NCBI RefSeq assembly: GCF_000314735.2
Contig: NZ_KB375270.1
Coordinates: 2,852,001-2,916,000, forward strand
Direction: 5' to 3'
DNA length: 64,000 bases
DNA from: Afipia felis ATCC 53690
Lineage (GTDB): Bacteria > Pseudomonadota > Alphaproteobacteria > Rhizobiales > Xanthobacteraceae
Positions 31,272-41,371 of this stretch are shown here, piece by piece. Every line of letters begins with the position of its first letter. Positions within the stretch are counted from its first letter, which is position 1. Below the pieces are notes generated by a model, which was not told the DNA's origin, made no database searches, and was given only the letters and a program-made list of their open reading frames with translations. The position numbers were made by a program, and so were the translations under genes.

Positions 31272-31958
31272 ATGCCCACCGCTCGCAAGATCCTGATCGT
31301 GGACGATGACAACGATCTGCGCGAGGCGCTGATGGAGCAGCTCGCCTTGCATGAAGAGTTCGAGCCGACCGCTGCCGAGACCGGGGCGAAAGGCGCGCAT
31401 GCGGCGAAAACCGAAGCGCCCGACCTCGTGCTGATGGATGTCGGCCTGCCCGACACCGACGGGCGCGAAGTGGTTCGCGGCCTGCGCAAGAGCGGCTTCA
31501 AGGCGCCGATCATCATGCTCACCGGGCACGATGGCGAATCCGATACGATTCTCGGGCTGGAATCGGGGGCGAACGACTATGTCGCCAAACCGTTCCGCTT
31601 CGCCGTGCTGCTTGCGCGAATTCGCGCGCAGTTGCGTCAGCACGAGGCGAGCGAGGACGCGGTGTTCACGGTCGGACCTTACAGCTTCCGTCCCGGCTCG
31701 AAGATGCTTACCGGCGCCAACGCCAAGAAAGTCCGGCTCACCGAAAAAGAAACCGCGATCCTGCGCTTCCTCTATCGCGCGGGCCAGCAGCCGGTGACGC
31801 GCGAGACACTGCTGCAGGAAGTGTGGGGCTACAACTCCGGCGTCACCACGCACACGCTGGAAACCCACATCTATCGCCTGCGCCAGAAGATCGAAAAGGA
31901 CGCCGCCAATCCCGAAATTCTGGTGACAGAGTCGGGCGGCTACAAACTTGTCCCCTGA
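31272..31958 (+). CDS. OmpR-family response regulator
   Basis: A 228-residue two-domain regulator. The receiver has the acidic pocket VDDDNDL near residue 10, phosphoacceptor Asp56 in LVLMDVGLPDTDG, the switch Thr in IIMLTGHD and the Lys in YVAKPF. The C-terminal winged helix reads LTEKETAILRFLYRAG, then THTLETHIYRLRQKIE. No histidine kinase gene is adjacent, so the partner is unknown. A cyclic-nucleotide-binding protein gene follows 65 bases later in the same direction. Confidence 0.92.
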   Translation: MPTARKILIVDDDNDLREALMEQLALHEEFEPTAAETGAKGAHAAKTEAPDLVLMDVGLPDTDGREVVRGLRKSGFKAPIIMLTGHDGESDTILGLESGANDYVAKPFRFAVLLARIRAQLRQHEASEDAVFTVGPYSFRPGSKMLTGANAKKVRLTEKETAILRFLYRAGQQPVTRETLLQEVWGYNSGVTTHTLETHIYRLRQKIEKDAANPEILVTESGGYKLVP

Positions 31959-32023
31959 TTTGTGGCATAGCATGATGCGGGGTTCGCGTCGCGGCCCCGC
32001 AGGCCGCCATAGTCCGGGACCTT

Positions 32024-32464
32024 ATGTCGATTGAAGACGATATTGCTCTGCTAGCCCGCGTGCCGGCGCTGAACCTGCTTGGCATGTCTGCCTTGCAGGT
32101 GCTGGCGATTGGTGCGGAGCAGCGTGACTATGGTTATGGCGACGTGCTGTTTCACGAGAACGATATCGCCGACGCCGGCTATGTGATCCGGCGCGGGTCG
32201 TTTCGTGTCACCGCGGAGGGTGGTCCCGAAGTGGTGGTAGGCGCGGGCGAACTGATCGGCGAACTCGCGTTGATTATCGACATGCGCCGGCCTGCGACGG
32301 CGACCGCGCTGGAACATTCCACAGTGGTTCGGGTGTCGCGCACGCTGTATCAGCGCGTGCTGGAAAGCCATCCCGAGGCGGCGCGCCGTATTCGCGATGA
32401 TCTCGCCGAGCGCACCAACGCGGCGACCAGTGCGATCGCGCGCCTGACGTCGAAGCTGGTTTGA
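32024..32464 (+). CDS. Cyclic nucleotide-binding domain protein
   Basis: A 146-residue protein made of one Crp-like cyclic nucleotide-binding domain: DVLFHENDIADAGYVIRRGSFRV, GAGELIGELALIIDMRRPATATAL with the phosphate-binding-cassette region, then an end helix. No DNA-binding domain follows, unlike Crp, so it should act by protein contacts. It lies downstream of an orphan response regulator, which suggests a joint signalling role; that is inferred from position only. Confidence 0.85.
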   Translation: MSIEDDIALLARVPALNLLGMSALQVLAIGAEQRDYGYGDVLFHENDIADAGYVIRRGSFRVTAEGGPEVVVGAGELIGELALIIDMRRPATATALEHSTVVRVSRTLYQRVLESHPEAARRIRDDLAERTNAATSAIARLTSKLV

Positions 32465-32486
32465 TTTTTTCGCAAAAGAACGTGCG

Positions 32487-33302
32487 TTAAATATCCAGCA
32501 CTGCCGTCACCGGCACGTGGTCGGAAGGGCGTTCCCAGCTTCGCGCGTCGCGCAGGATCTTGAAGTCGGTGACCTTGTCGCCGAGCGCGGGCGAGACCCA
32601 GATGTGATCGAGCCTGCGACCGCGATTGCCCACGGTCCAATCGGCGGCACGGTAGCTCCACCATGTGTAGACTTTCTCGTCCATCGGAATGCGCTGGCGC
32701 GCGATGTCGACCCAGCCTCCACGAGCCTGCACGGCGAGAAGCTTTTCGCATTCCACCGGCGTGTGCGAGACGACATTGAGAAGCTGCTTGTGCGACCACA
32801 CGTCGTGCTCGTGCGGTGCGACGTTGAGATCGCCGACAAGAATATGACGAGCATCGCTCTGCGGATGGAGCGGCGCGCAATCGGCCATCTCATCCAGGAA
32901 CGAGAGCTTGTGCTCGAATTTCGGATTGGCGACCGGGTCGGGAATGTCGCCGCCGGCTGGCACGTAGAAATTATGCAGCACCAGCGGTGCGGCAAGACCC
33001 GCGCTGTCGCCGAACGCGACCGAGATGTGGCGCGAGTCGATCTTGCCGCAGAAGGTGCGCACGTCTTTCGAAACGAAGGGACGCTTCGAGACGATGGCGA
33101 CGCCGTGATAGCCCTTCTGTCCGTTCAGCGCGATGTGCTCGTAGCCAAGCCGCTGGAAGCGCTTCAGCGGAAACGCATCGTCGATGCACTTGGTTTCCTG
33201 CAGACACAGCACATCGGGCCGCCGACTTTTCAGAAACTTGGCGACCAGATCAATGCGCAGGCGGACGGAATTGATATTCCAGGTGGTGATCGTGAAGGGC
33301 AT
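32487..33302 (-). CDS. xth: Exodeoxyribonuclease III
   Basis: AP endonuclease and 3'-5' exonuclease of base-excision repair, 271 residues. Family motifs: TWNINSVRLRIDLV at residues 6-19, the metal ligand in CLQETKC, and HILVGDLNVAPHEHDVW near residue 153. It closes with RRLDHIWVS and the catalytic His in ERPSDHVPV. It converges on the CNB protein gene with 22 bases between the stop codons. Confidence 0.95.
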   Translation of the reverse strand: MPFTITTWNINSVRLRIDLVAKFLKSRRPDVLCLQETKCIDDAFPLKRFQRLGYEHIALNGQKGYHGVAIVSKRPFVSKDVRTFCGKIDSRHISVAFGDSAGLAAPLVLHNFYVPAGGDIPDPVANPKFEHKLSFLDEMADCAPLHPQSDARHILVGDLNVAPHEHDVWSHKQLLNVVSHTPVECEKLLAVQARGGWVDIARQRIPMDEKVYTWWSYRAADWTVGNRGRRLDHIWVSPALGDKVTDFKILRDARSWERPSDHVPVTAVLDI

Positions 33303-33383
33303 GAGACGATGCGAGAGGGCGAGGCGCGCCTTATCGCATAGTTGAAGCGGGATGTCTAAAGCCTGCGGCTGGAAGCGCAGCGC

Positions 33384-34220
33384 TCAGTTCGAGCCGCCCT
33401 GGTAATTGGTGTAGTCGATCTTGAACAGCGCCGGATCGAGCTTCTTAGCGGTGTCGAGATTGTAGACGGCCACGGTGGTGTCGTAACCCTGCGGATCGGT
33501 CACCGTCCATTGCTTGAGCTTGCCATCCTTGACGCCGGTCATCAGCGTCAGGCGGCTGGTGCCGGTCACCGCCTGTTTCTCCTCGATGGTGATGCTGACA
33601 TAGAGATCGTCAGCGCTGATGCTCGTGACGTTGGTGTCCCTGAGCAGATCGAGTTTCGAGGCGAGCAGATAGCGCAGCGGCGTCTGCGACAGCGGATAGA
33701 CATCCTGCGTCGCCAGCCTGCGGTCGCGTACGATCACGCTGGTGCCGTCGGCGACGAGCGCGATCGGCGAGGGATCGTCATATTCGAAACGGATCTTGCC
33801 GGGCTTCTGCAGATAGAAATTGCCGGTGGTGCGGCTGCCGTCGGGCCCGACCTGAACGAAATTGCCCGACAGGTTTTGCAGCGACGACAGATAGGCGCTG
33901 ACCTTGTCCGCAAGCGCGCGCTGGTTGGCGTCGAACGCCTGCACCCTGGAGGCCGGGTTGTTGTCGCTGCCGCCGAACAGCTTCTTCAGCGCTGGCATGA
34001 TCGGATTGGGCATCGGCTCGGATGTCTGCTGCCGTGGCGCGTCGTTGACGGTGGCAGGCGGTGCGGGTGTTGGCGGCTCGGACGCTGCAACCTGCATGTT
34101 GCGCGCTTTCGGAGCGGGGCGCGGCAGCGGCACAGCCTGCGCCTGCGCGATTGACGCGGCCACGAAAAGGGCTGCGAGCGTGACGCGCTGCCAGTTCGCA
34201 AAAGCGGGAATGCGGGACAT
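33384..34220 (-). CDS. lolA: Outer-membrane lipoprotein carrier LolA-like protein
   Basis: Periplasmic chaperone that ferries lipoproteins from LolCDE to the outer membrane. It has 278 residues: a signal peptide (MSRIPAFANWQRVTLAALFVAASIAQAQA, cut after about residue 29, shown here by position 1-29), a Pro-rich linker and the LolA fold from about residue 85 (YLSSLQNLSGNFVQVGPDG, GKIRFEYDDPSPIALVADG). I chose the ATG at 34220 because only that start gives a clean signal peptide. It lies downstream of ftsK in the same direction, as in many proteobacteria. Confidence 0.88.
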   Translation of the reverse strand: MSRIPAFANWQRVTLAALFVAASIAQAQAVPLPRPAPKARNMQVAASEPPTPAPPATVNDAPRQQTSEPMPNPIMPALKKLFGGSDNNPASRVQAFDANQRALADKVSAYLSSLQNLSGNFVQVGPDGSRTTGNFYLQKPGKIRFEYDDPSPIALVADGTSVIVRDRRLATQDVYPLSQTPLRYLLASKLDLLRDTNVTSISADDLYVSITIEEKQAVTGTSRLTLMTGVKDGKLKQWTVTDPQGYDTTVAVYNLDTAKKLDPALFKIDYTNYQGGSN

Positions 34221-34330
34221 AAAGAGAAGGCCGTTCTGATGTTTCAAGGAAGGTCCTGCGGGACGAGGAACCTCGGTTGCACGTCTAGCGGCGAGTAATG
34301 GCGTTTTCACGGCCCATTGTCCTGCCGCGC

Positions 34331-36784
34331 TCAAAAACCTTCCTCCTCGGGCACCAGAATCTCGCGTTTTCCGGCGTGATTGGCCTGCCCCACGATGCCG
34401 GCCTCTTCCATCCGTTCCATCAGCGTGGCGGCCTTGTTGTAGCCGATCTGCAAGCGGCGCTGGATGTAGCTCGTGGAAGCCTTGCGGTCGCGTTTGACGA
34501 TCGCAACCGCCTGCGCGAACAGATCGCCCTCGCCACCACCGCCCATGCTGGTGTTGTCGAACACCGCATTGCCGTCCTCGTCGGTCTCCTCTTCGGCGGT
34601 GACCGCTTCGAGATATTCCGGGCTGCCTTGTGTCTTGAGGTGCCGGACGATTTTTTCCACTTCCTCGTCCGACACGAACGGGCCGTGCACACGGCTGATG
34701 CGTCCGCCGCCCGCCATGTAGAGCATGTCGCCCTGGCCGAGCAGTTGTTCGGCGCCCATTTCGCCCAGAAGCACCCGGCTGTCGATCTTTGACGTCACCT
34801 GGAAGGAGATACGGGTCGGGAAGTTCGCCTTGATGGTGCCGGTAATGACGTCGACCGACGGACGTTGCGTCGCGAGGATGACATGCAGGCCCGCGGCTCG
34901 CGCCATCTGCGCAAGGCGTTGCACCGCGCCTTCGATGTCCTTGCCGGCGACCATCATCAGGTCGGCCATCTCGTCGACGATGATGACGATATAGGGCAGC
35001 GGTTCGAGTTCGAGCTTTTCTTCCTCGTAGATCGCCTTGCCGGTCTCCTTGTCGAAGCCGGTCTGGACGGTGCGGGTCAACTCCTCGCCCTTGGCCTTCG
35101 CCTCGGCGACGCGGGTGTTGTAGCCGTCAATGTTGCGGACGCCGAGCTTCGCCATGTTCTTGTAGCGTTGCTCCATCTCGCGCACCGCCCATTTCAGCGC
35201 GACGACGGCTTTCTTCGGATCGGTCACGACCGGCGTCAGAAGATGCGGAATGCCGTCATAGACGGAGAGTTCGAGCATTTTCGGATCGACCATGATGAGG
35301 CGGCACTGGTCGGGCCGCAGCCGGTAGAGCAGCGACAGGATCATGGTATTGATGCCGACCGACTTGCCCGAGCCGGTGGTGCCCGCGATCAGAAGATGCG
35401 GCATGCGTGCCAGATCGACGATGACCGGCTCGCCGCCGATGGTCTTGCCGAGGCACAGCGGCAGCTTGGCGGTGCTGCCGGTCGCTTCCTTCGCGGTGAG
35501 CAACTCGCGCAGATAAACCGTCTCGCGCTTGACGTTCGGCAGTTCGATGCCGATGGCGTTGCGTCCGGAGACGACCGCGACACGTGCGGAGACGGCGCTC
35601 ATCGAGCGCGCGATATCGTCGGCAAGGCCGATGACGCGCGACGATTTGATGCCGGGCGCAGGTTCGAGTTCGTAAAGCGTCACCACCGGTCCGGGGCTTG
35701 CTTTCACGATCTCGCCGCGCACGCCGAAGTCCTGCAGAACGGTCTCCAGCGCGCGGGAGTTTTCTTCCAGTTCGTCCTTGCTGAGCGTGAGGCGATCGGA
35801 CGCCTTGGGCGCGGTGAGTACCCCGATCGGCGGCAATGTGAAGGCGGAGGCTTTGCGTGAAGACGGCTTCGAGGCTTTCGCCGCGCGCTTGCGCGGAGCC
35901 GGCTCCTCGTCCTCCTCCTCTTCTTCCTCTTCGTCCTCGTATTCGTCGTCGAAGTCTTCCTCGTCAGCCGGCACCAGCGAGGGTGCTGCGCGACCGCGCA
36001 ACGTCGGTTCGGTACGCTCGAACGAATGGCCGCGCGTGGTTTCGTTGCGGCCGACCGCGAGCGAGAACAACGCCTTCAGGGCGCGGCCGATCCGCGCCTT
36101 GGTGCTGATCGCGGCATGCAGGAAGAAGCCGAGCGAGAACAGGCCGGGCGCGGCTTCTTCCTCGAAGGTTTCCTCATCGTCCTCGATGGAGGCGATATCC
36201 TCTTCCGGATCGGCTTCGCGCGCGCCGTAGCCGCCAGCGATCGCGCAGGTGACGATCACGCCGATGCCGAGCAACAGTCCGAGGCAAAGCCGATACAGAA
36301 AGCCGGGCGGGCCGAAGATCACCGCAGGCACGCGCACGATGGCATCGCCGACCACGCCGCCCAACCCCGTCGGCAGCGGCCAGGACATGCTGTGCGGCCA
36401 GCAGCTTGCAAAGCCGGCCGCCAGCACGGCGCACAGGATCCAGCAGCCGATGCGCACCGCTTCGCGATCGAACGGGCGATGGGTGAGAAGCCGCCAGCCC
36501 CATACCGCGACCGGCAGCACGAACATGAGGGTGCCGAGGCCGAGGATCTGCATCAGAAGGTCGGAGCCGATCGCGCCCGGCCAGCCGATCAAGTTGCGGA
36601 TCGGGCCGGAAGTCGCGTGGCTCAGGCTCGGATCCTGCACCGACCATGTCATCAGCGCGGCGGCGACCACGCCCGCGAAGACGATGACCGCAAGGCCGAT
36701 CAGTTCGCGCAGACGCCGCATCAGCATCTCGCGAATGGGATCGGACAATTGTCCGACCAGAGGAACGACGCGTTCGATTGCCAT
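34331..36784 (-). CDS. ftsK: DNA translocase FtsK
   Basis: Septal DNA pump that clears and resolves chromosome termini at division. It has 817 residues: four or five N-terminal membrane segments (to about residue 190), a long linker with an acidic run of Asp and Glu near 280-296 followed by basic residues, the RecA-like motor with Walker [12 protein letters not shown] near residue 470 and [11 protein letters not shown], and a C-terminal gamma winged helix ([20 protein letters not shown]) that reads KOPS. The ATG at 36784 gives a cytoplasmic N-terminus. Confidence 0.97.
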   Translation of the reverse strand: MAIERVVPLVGQLSDPIREMLMRRLRELIGLAVIVFAGVVAAALMTWSVQDPSLSHATSGPIRNLIGWPGAIGSDLLMQILGLGTLMFVLPVAVWGWRLLTHRPFDREAVRIGCWILCAVLAAGFASCWPHSMSWPLPTGLGGVVGDAIVRVPAVIFGPPGFLYRLCLGLLLGIGVIVTCAIAGGYGAREADPEEDIASIEDDEETFEEEAAPGLFSLGFFLHAAISTKARIGRALKALFSLAVGRNETTRGHSFERTEPTLRGRAAPSLVPADEEDFDDEYEDEEEEEEEDEEPAPRKRAAKASKPSSRKASAFTLPPIGVLTAPKASDRLTLSKDELEENSRALETVLQDFGVRGEIVKASPGPVVTLYELEPAPGIKSSRVIGLADDIARSMSAVSARVAVVSGRNAIGIELPNVKRETVYLRELLTAKEATGSTAKLPLCLGKTIGGEPVIVDLARMPHLLIAGTTGSGKSVGINTMILSLLYRLRPDQCRLIMVDPKMLELSVYDGIPHLLTPVVTDPKKAVVALKWAVREMEQRYKNMAKLGVRNIDGYNTRVAEAKAKGEELTRTVQTGFDKETGKAIYEEEKLELEPLPYIVIIVDEMADLMMVAGKDIEGAVQRLAQMARAAGLHVILATQRPSVDVITGTIKANFPTRISFQVTSKIDSRVLLGEMGAEQLLGQGDMLYMAGGGRISRVHGPFVSDEEVEKIVRHLKTQGSPEYLEAVTAEEETDEDGNAVFDNTSMGGGGEGDLFAQAVAIVKRDRKASTSYIQRRLQIGYNKAATLMERMEEAGIVGQANHAGKREILVPEEEGF

Positions 36785-36793
36785 GTCCCGCCC

Positions 36794-38026
36794 TCAACCC
36801 CGCGGTTCGTGATCGTTCAATACTGCCACCATGCGCTTCAGCGCTTCCTCGGTGACGTCAGCCGGCTGCACCAGCGCGAGGCGGATATAGCCCGCGCCGG
36901 GGTTCGTGCCGTCGGCGCCGGAGCGCGCAAGATAACTGCCGGGCAACACCCGCACGCCGCCGTCCCGGAAAAGCCGGATCGCAGCCTGCTCGTCGCCGCC
37001 ATGCGCGGAGACATCGAGCCAGGCGCAGAAGCCGCCCGCTGGGCGGCGATAACCGAAGCGCGTGCCGAGGATGGTGTCGGCGTGATCGAATTTCAGCCCA
37101 TAGAGGCGGCGGTTCTCGTCGACATGCGCCTCGTCCTGATAGGCGGCGATGGCGACATGCTGCAGCGGCATCGGCACCTGCGGTGCCGCGACATTGCGCC
37201 ATTCATGGAAGCGGCGGATGAAGGCCCTGTCGCCCGCGACGAAGCCAACGCGCAGGCCGGGCAGGTTCGAGCGTTTCGAGAGCGACTGGAAGGCGACGAC
37301 GTTTTTGAAGTCGGTGCCTGCGTTTTCCAAAATGCTGCCGGGCGGCGTGCGGGTGTAGATCTCCGAATAGCATTCGTCGCTCAGCACCATGAAGCCATGG
37401 CGGCGTGCGAGTTCGCTCAGTCGCGCGAAGTAAGCGGGCGTCGCGACCGCGCCTTGAGGATTCGCGGGCGAGGCGAGATAGAACGCGACCGTGCGCGCCA
37501 GCAATTTCTCGTCGAGCGCGTCGAGATCGGGCAGGAAGCCGTTCGCGCGCGTTGCGGGAAGAAACACCACTTCACAGCCCGCGCCGCGCGCACCTGCAGC
37601 GTAGGCCGGATAAAACGGATTCGGCATCAGGATCGCGGGCGTGCCGCTCCGCGGACCGACATGGGCGGCCGCAGCGATCGCCGCATGAAACAGTCCCTCG
37701 CGGCTGCCGTTGAGCGCCAGCACTTCGCTGTCGGGATCGAGTGCGCGGGGTAGGCGATAGCGCCGCGACATCCAGTCGGCGGCGGCGGCGCGAAAGGCGG
37801 GAATGCCGTTGGAAGCAGGGTAGCGTCCGAAATCGGCAAGGTTTCTGGCCAGCACCTCGCCAACGAACGGGGGGATCGGGTGCTGCGGTTCCCCGAGCGA
37901 CAGGTTGATGAGCTTTTGTCCGGGCTGATAGGGCGCGAGCAGCTCCGTCAGGCGCGCAAACGGAGAACGTTCGCCGGCCGCGGGTGCGACGGCGGTCTCC
38001 GGGCGGGAGGAAGCAAACGAGACCAT
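36794..38026 (-). CDS. PLP-dependent class I/II aminotransferase (DapC-like)
   Basis: A 410-residue fold-type I aminotransferase. It shows LINLSLGEPQHPIPPFV, the substrate/PLP region LASPANPQGAV, and the PLP lysine in SLSKRSNLPGLRVGF. The arginine for the substrate carboxylate is near GYIRLALV. The SLSKRSNLPG form resembles N-succinyldiaminopimelate aminotransferases (DapC), which would place it in lysine/peptidoglycan precursor synthesis, but other amino acids are possible. It lies nine bases before ftsK in the same direction. Confidence 0.82.
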   Translation of the reverse strand: MVSFASSRPETAVAPAAGERSPFARLTELLAPYQPGQKLINLSLGEPQHPIPPFVGEVLARNLADFGRYPASNGIPAFRAAAADWMSRRYRLPRALDPDSEVLALNGSREGLFHAAIAAAAHVGPRSGTPAILMPNPFYPAYAAGARGAGCEVVFLPATRANGFLPDLDALDEKLLARTVAFYLASPANPQGAVATPAYFARLSELARRHGFMVLSDECYSEIYTRTPPGSILENAGTDFKNVVAFQSLSKRSNLPGLRVGFVAGDRAFIRRFHEWRNVAAPQVPMPLQHVAIAAYQDEAHVDENRRLYGLKFDHADTILGTRFGYRRPAGGFCAWLDVSAHGGDEQAAIRLFRDGGVRVLPGSYLARSGADGTNPGAGYIRLALVQPADVTEEALKRMVAVLNDHEPRG

Positions 38027-38197
38027 TACAAAAAGCCCAGCACTTTCAACGAGTCAGCCATCACCGAGAATGTGGAAATGGATCCCTCCACCATAGCGGC
38101 GGTGAGGTTAAGACGCGATTAACCATCGGACGCAGCAGCGATTTTAGGCCAGACAATAAAGACAGGGTCGTGACCGCTCCTCCGGCCGGTGAGGGCC

Positions 38198-38229
38198 AAA
38201 GAAAAGGGCCCCGGCTTGCGCCGGAGCCC
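38198..38229 (-). terminator. Intrinsic terminator after amtB
   Basis: On the minus strand a 10-base-pair stem, GGGCTCCGGC / GCCGGGGCCC with one G-T pair and a four-base loop, is followed by TTTTC. It lies about 55 bases after the amtB stop. Confidence 0.85.
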
Positions 38230-38284
38230 TCCGCGGTTGGGGCGTTGCCGGGAAACAGGCCCCGACCGTATCCGTGGCTTGCGC

Positions 38285-39760
38285 TTACATGTTGTAGGCG
38301 CGCTCGCCGTGGTCGGTGATGTCGAGGCCTTCGCGCTCGGCGTCGACCGGCACCCGCAGGCCGACGATCAGGTCGACGAGCTTGTAGAGGATCGCCGAAC
38401 CGATGCCCGACCACAGCAGCGTGGCGATGACCGCCTTGCCCTGCGAGATCATCTGCGTGACGAGGTCGTAGGTACCCGCGTTGTTGCCGGTGATGTTGGT
38501 GTAGTCGGTGATACCGACGCCGCCGAGCGCGGGGTTGACCAGGATGCCGGTCATCAGCGCGCCGAAGATGCCGCCGATGCAGTGCACGCCGAACACGTCG
38601 AGCGCGTCGTCATAACCGAGTGCGTTCTTCACGGTGGAAACGAAGAACAGACAGATCGGCGAGACGAGCAGGCCGAGCACCAGCGCGCCGATCGGACCCG
38701 CGAAGCCTGCCGCGGGCGTCACCGCGACAAGACCCGCGACTGCGCCGGAACAGATGCCGAGCAGCGAGGGCTTGCCCTTCGCCATCCATTCTACCATCAG
38801 CCACGAGAACGCAGCGCCTGCGGTCGCGATCATCGTGTTGACGAAGGCGAGCGCGGCGCCGCCATTGGCCTCGAGGTTCGAGCCAGCGTTGAAGCCGAAC
38901 CAGCCGACCCACAGCAGCGAGGCGCCGATCATCGTCATGGTCAGCGAGTGCGGAGCCATGATCTCCTTGCCGTAGCCGACGCGCTTGCCGACCATCAGGG
39001 CGCCGACGAGACCGGCGATGCCTGCGTTGATGTGCACGACGGTGCCGCCGGCGAAGTCGAGTGCGCCCGCGCCGGCGAGCCAGCCGACCGAGCCGGTGAT
39101 GCTGTCGAGTTTCGCCTGTGCCGCAGCCTTTGCCGCGTCACCGCTTGCATCCGCGAGTGCCTTCGCGGCGGCGGCGATATCGTCGGGAGCTGCGACGTAC
39201 CAGACCCAGTGCGCCAGCGGGAAGTAGATGATGCTCACCCACAGGAATACGAACAGCATCGCTGCCGAGAACTTCATGCGCTCGGCGAACGCGCCGACGA
39301 TCAGCGCGGGCGTGATCATCGCGAACGTCATCTGGAACACCATGTAGGCGTATTCGGGAATGACGACGCCGTTGGAGAAGGTGCCGACGGTCGAGTTCGC
39401 ATCGATGCCTGCGAGGAATGCCTTCGAGAAGCCGCCGACATAATTGGTCAGGCTGCCGCCATCACTGAAGGCCAGCGAGTAACCGTAGAGCGTCCAGATG
39501 ATGCCGACCATCGCGACGATGGCGAACACCTGCGTGAGGATCGACAGCATGTTCTTGGCGCGGACGAGACCGCCGTAGAACAGCGCAAGACCCGGAATCG
39601 ACATCATCAGCACGAGCAGTGCGCTGACCAGCATCCAGGCGGTGTCGCCCTTGTTGGGAACGGGCGCGTCAGCGGCAAAGGCTGCACCGGTGCATCCGAT
39701 CACGGCGAATGCGGCGATCAGTGCGGCCGATCCCAGACGCGCGGGACGGTGAAAACTCAT
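38285..39760 (-). CDS. amtB: Ammonium transporter AmtB
   Basis: Trimeric inner-membrane ammonium channel, 491 residues. It has a cleaved signal peptide (residues 1-31, ending GAAFA) and eleven membrane spans. Signatures include GLALFYGGLVRAKNM, the pore His in FAGGTVVHINAG, and DDALDVFGVHCIGG with the twin-His. The loop near residue 220 (DDIAAAAKALADAS) is an Ala-rich insert longer than in E. coli AmtB. I chose the ATG at 39760 because AGGAG precedes it. glnK lies upstream in one operon. Confidence 0.96.
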   Translation of the reverse strand: MSFHRPARLGSAALIAAFAVIGCTGAAFAADAPVPNKGDTAWMLVSALLVLMMSIPGLALFYGGLVRAKNMLSILTQVFAIVAMVGIIWTLYGYSLAFSDGGSLTNYVGGFSKAFLAGIDANSTVGTFSNGVVIPEYAYMVFQMTFAMITPALIVGAFAERMKFSAAMLFVFLWVSIIYFPLAHWVWYVAAPDDIAAAAKALADASGDAAKAAAQAKLDSITGSVGWLAGAGALDFAGGTVVHINAGIAGLVGALMVGKRVGYGKEIMAPHSLTMTMIGASLLWVGWFGFNAGSNLEANGGAALAFVNTMIATAGAAFSWLMVEWMAKGKPSLLGICSGAVAGLVAVTPAAGFAGPIGALVLGLLVSPICLFFVSTVKNALGYDDALDVFGVHCIGGIFGALMTGILVNPALGGVGITDYTNITGNNAGTYDLVTQMISQGKAVIATLLWSGIGSAILYKLVDLIVGLRVPVDAEREGLDITDHGERAYNM

Positions 39761-39800
39761 GTTGAAGACTCCTGATTGAATGGAATGGAAGGCGTGAAAA

Positions 39801-40139
39801 TCAGAGGGCTGCGTCATCGGCTTCGCCGGTGCGGATGCGCACCGCGTGTTCGAGGCTGGTGACGAAAATCTTGCCGTCGCCGATCTGGCCGGTCTTGGCG
39901 GCCGACGTGATGGCTTCGATGGTGCGGTCGACCTGGGCATCGGTGACCGCGACCTCGATTTTGATTTTGGGCAGGAAACTCACGGCGTATTCGGCGCCAC
40001 GATAGATCTCGGTATGGCCCTTCTGTCGGCCGTACCCCTTCACTTCCGTGACCGTGAGACCATGAACGCCGATGGCGGTCAGGGCATCGCGAACCTCTTC
40101 CAGCTTGAACGGCTTGATCACAGCCATCACGATCTTCAT
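39801..40139 (-). CDS. glnK: Nitrogen regulatory PII protein GlnK
   Basis: Trimeric signal protein that binds ATP, ADP and 2-oxoglutarate and blocks AmtB when nitrogen is plentiful. It has 112 residues, the standard length. The T-loop has Tyr51 (HTEIYRGAEYAVSFLP), the uridylylation site. The ATG at 40139 gives MKIVMAVIKPFKLEEV, the usual N-terminus; the frame stays open upstream but without family resemblance. It heads the glnK-amtB operon behind a sigma-54-like promoter. Confidence 0.97.
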   Translation of the reverse strand: MKIVMAVIKPFKLEEVRDALTAIGVHGLTVTEVKGYGRQKGHTEIYRGAEYAVSFLPKIKIEVAVTDAQVDRTIEAITSAAKTGQIGDGKIFVTSLEHAVRIRTGEADDAAL

Positions 40140-40486
40140 GCGTCTGTTCCCCGCTTGGCCCGGCTTGCCGGGCGCTTTCGATCGGGACTCACCGCGCGAA
40201 GAAGGACACTCCGCGGGCACCCGCCGGAACATGACGAATCAAAAGCTGTGCCAGAGCGCGCGCTGGCTTTATCGATCTGAAAAATATGATGTTTCTGTCT
40301 TGGCCCCGGATCGGCCAACTGCACCGCACAATCACGCGCTTAAAACAGCGACAGTGCAGCCCATAAAATAGGCAGGACAGGATGTTGCCGCAAAGCTGCT
40401 CATGCAGCGGGCAAGAGTTACCACGCCCTTAACGCGCCGCACGGCCGGGGACGGGGTTTCAGGGTCCCGGCGGAACGGCGTCCGGT
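40140..40486. other. Non-coding gap between glnK and tesB
   Basis: These 347 bases hold the glnK promoter described separately and the region downstream of tesB. I see no gene or further repeat I can support. Confidence 0.45.
40239..40253 (-). promoter_or_regulatory. Sigma-54-type promoter for glnK-amtB
   Basis: The minus strand reads TGGCAC-AGCTT-TTGA, matching the -24 element TGGCAC exactly and the -12 element TTGC at three of four bases with the proper five-base spacing. It lies about 100 bases before the glnK start. This fits NtrC-controlled expression under nitrogen limitation. TGCAC and GTGCA half sites occur at 40319-40365, but not with standard NtrC spacing. Confidence 0.7.
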
Positions 40487-41371
40487 TCAGTCGGCCGGTT
40501 TGGACCGCCGCACCCGGACCGAGCCCTCTTGCGCCACGGAAGCGACCAGCGTGCCGTCAGCGCGGAAGATCGAGCCACGGGAGAAGCCGAGCCCTTCATG
40601 GGCATTCGGGCTGTCCTGAGAATAGAGCAGCCATTCATCGGCCCGGAACGGGCGGTGAAACCACAGCGCATGATCGAGACTCGCGCCGCTGATGCCGTTC
40701 TCAAACACGGTGCGGCCGTGGCAGGCGAGCGATGCGTCGAGCAGCGAGAAATCGGACGCATAGGCCAGCGCGCACATGTGCAGGGCCGGATCGTCCGGCA
40801 ACGGCTTCGCGGCTTTGAGCCAGATGGTGACGTGACCATCATCGATCTTTTCGCCGACATATCGCGTGAGATTGGTCGGGCGCAGTTCGAACGGCATTTC
40901 GGCTTCAAAAAAGCGGCGGATGAAGTTCGGCATTTCGCTCTGCCGCTTTTCATCGAGCACGTTGTGGAGATCGAGCGGCCTGACGTCATCCGGCAACGGT
41001 ACCTGCGGCATCGCGGCCTGATGTTCGAAAATGCTGTCCTCGTGGACATGGAACGAGGCGATCATCGAAAAGATTTCGGCGCCTTTCTGCGAGGCGATGA
41101 CGCGGCGGGTGGAGAAGCTGCCACCGTCGCGCAGCCGCGCGACGTCATATTCAATCGGAACGGCCGGATCGCCGGGCAGGATGAAATAGGCGTGCAGCGA
41201 ATGCGGTAGCCGGCCTTCCACCGTGCGGCAGGCCGCGACCAGTGATTGCCCGACAACCTGACCGCCGAACACGCGTTGCCAGCCGCTCGGAGGACTGAAG
41301 CCGCGAAATCTGTCGCCTCCGAGCGTTTCGAGATCGAGAATAGAGATCAGGTTGGCGAGCGAGGCGGGCAT
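40487..41371 (-). CDS. tesB: Acyl-CoA thioesterase II
   Basis: Double-hotdog thioesterase that hydrolyses medium and long acyl-CoAs. It has 294 residues. The first hotdog has RVFGGQVVGQSLVAACRTV near residue 35; the second holds the catalytic Asp in LDHALWFHRPFRADEWLLY and ends GLGFSRGSIFRADGTLVASVAQEG. I chose the ATG at 41371 with AGAAGG upstream. It is divergent from the UbiH-like gene with 156 bases between. Confidence 0.93.
   Translation of the reverse strand: MPASLANLISILDLETLGGDRFRGFSPPSGWQRVFGGQVVGQSLVAACRTVEGRLPHSLHAYFILPGDPAVPIEYDVARLRDGGSFSTRRVIASQKGAEIFSMIASFHVHEDSIFEHQAAMPQVPLPDDVRPLDLHNVLDEKRQSEMPNFIRRFFEAEMPFELRPTNLTRYVGEKIDDGHVTIWLKAAKPLPDDPALHMCALAYASDFSLLDASLACHGRTVFENGISGASLDHALWFHRPFRADEWLLYSQDSPNAHEGLGFSRGSIFRADGTLVASVAQEGSVRVRRSKPAD

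Noticed and set aside
35915..35955. A CTC/TTC-rich run as a microsatellite
   Set aside because: It encodes the acidic linker of FtsK, a common feature of that protein family.
36026..37753. A 575-residue frame on the plus strand opposite ftsK and the aminotransferase
   Set aside because: It is the antisense of two well-supported genes, spans both, and has the Arg/His/Asp-rich make-up of a GC-driven shadow frame.
38189..39775. A 528-residue frame opposite amtB
   Set aside because: Antisense of a clear ammonium transporter; composition is shadow-like and no start signal fits.
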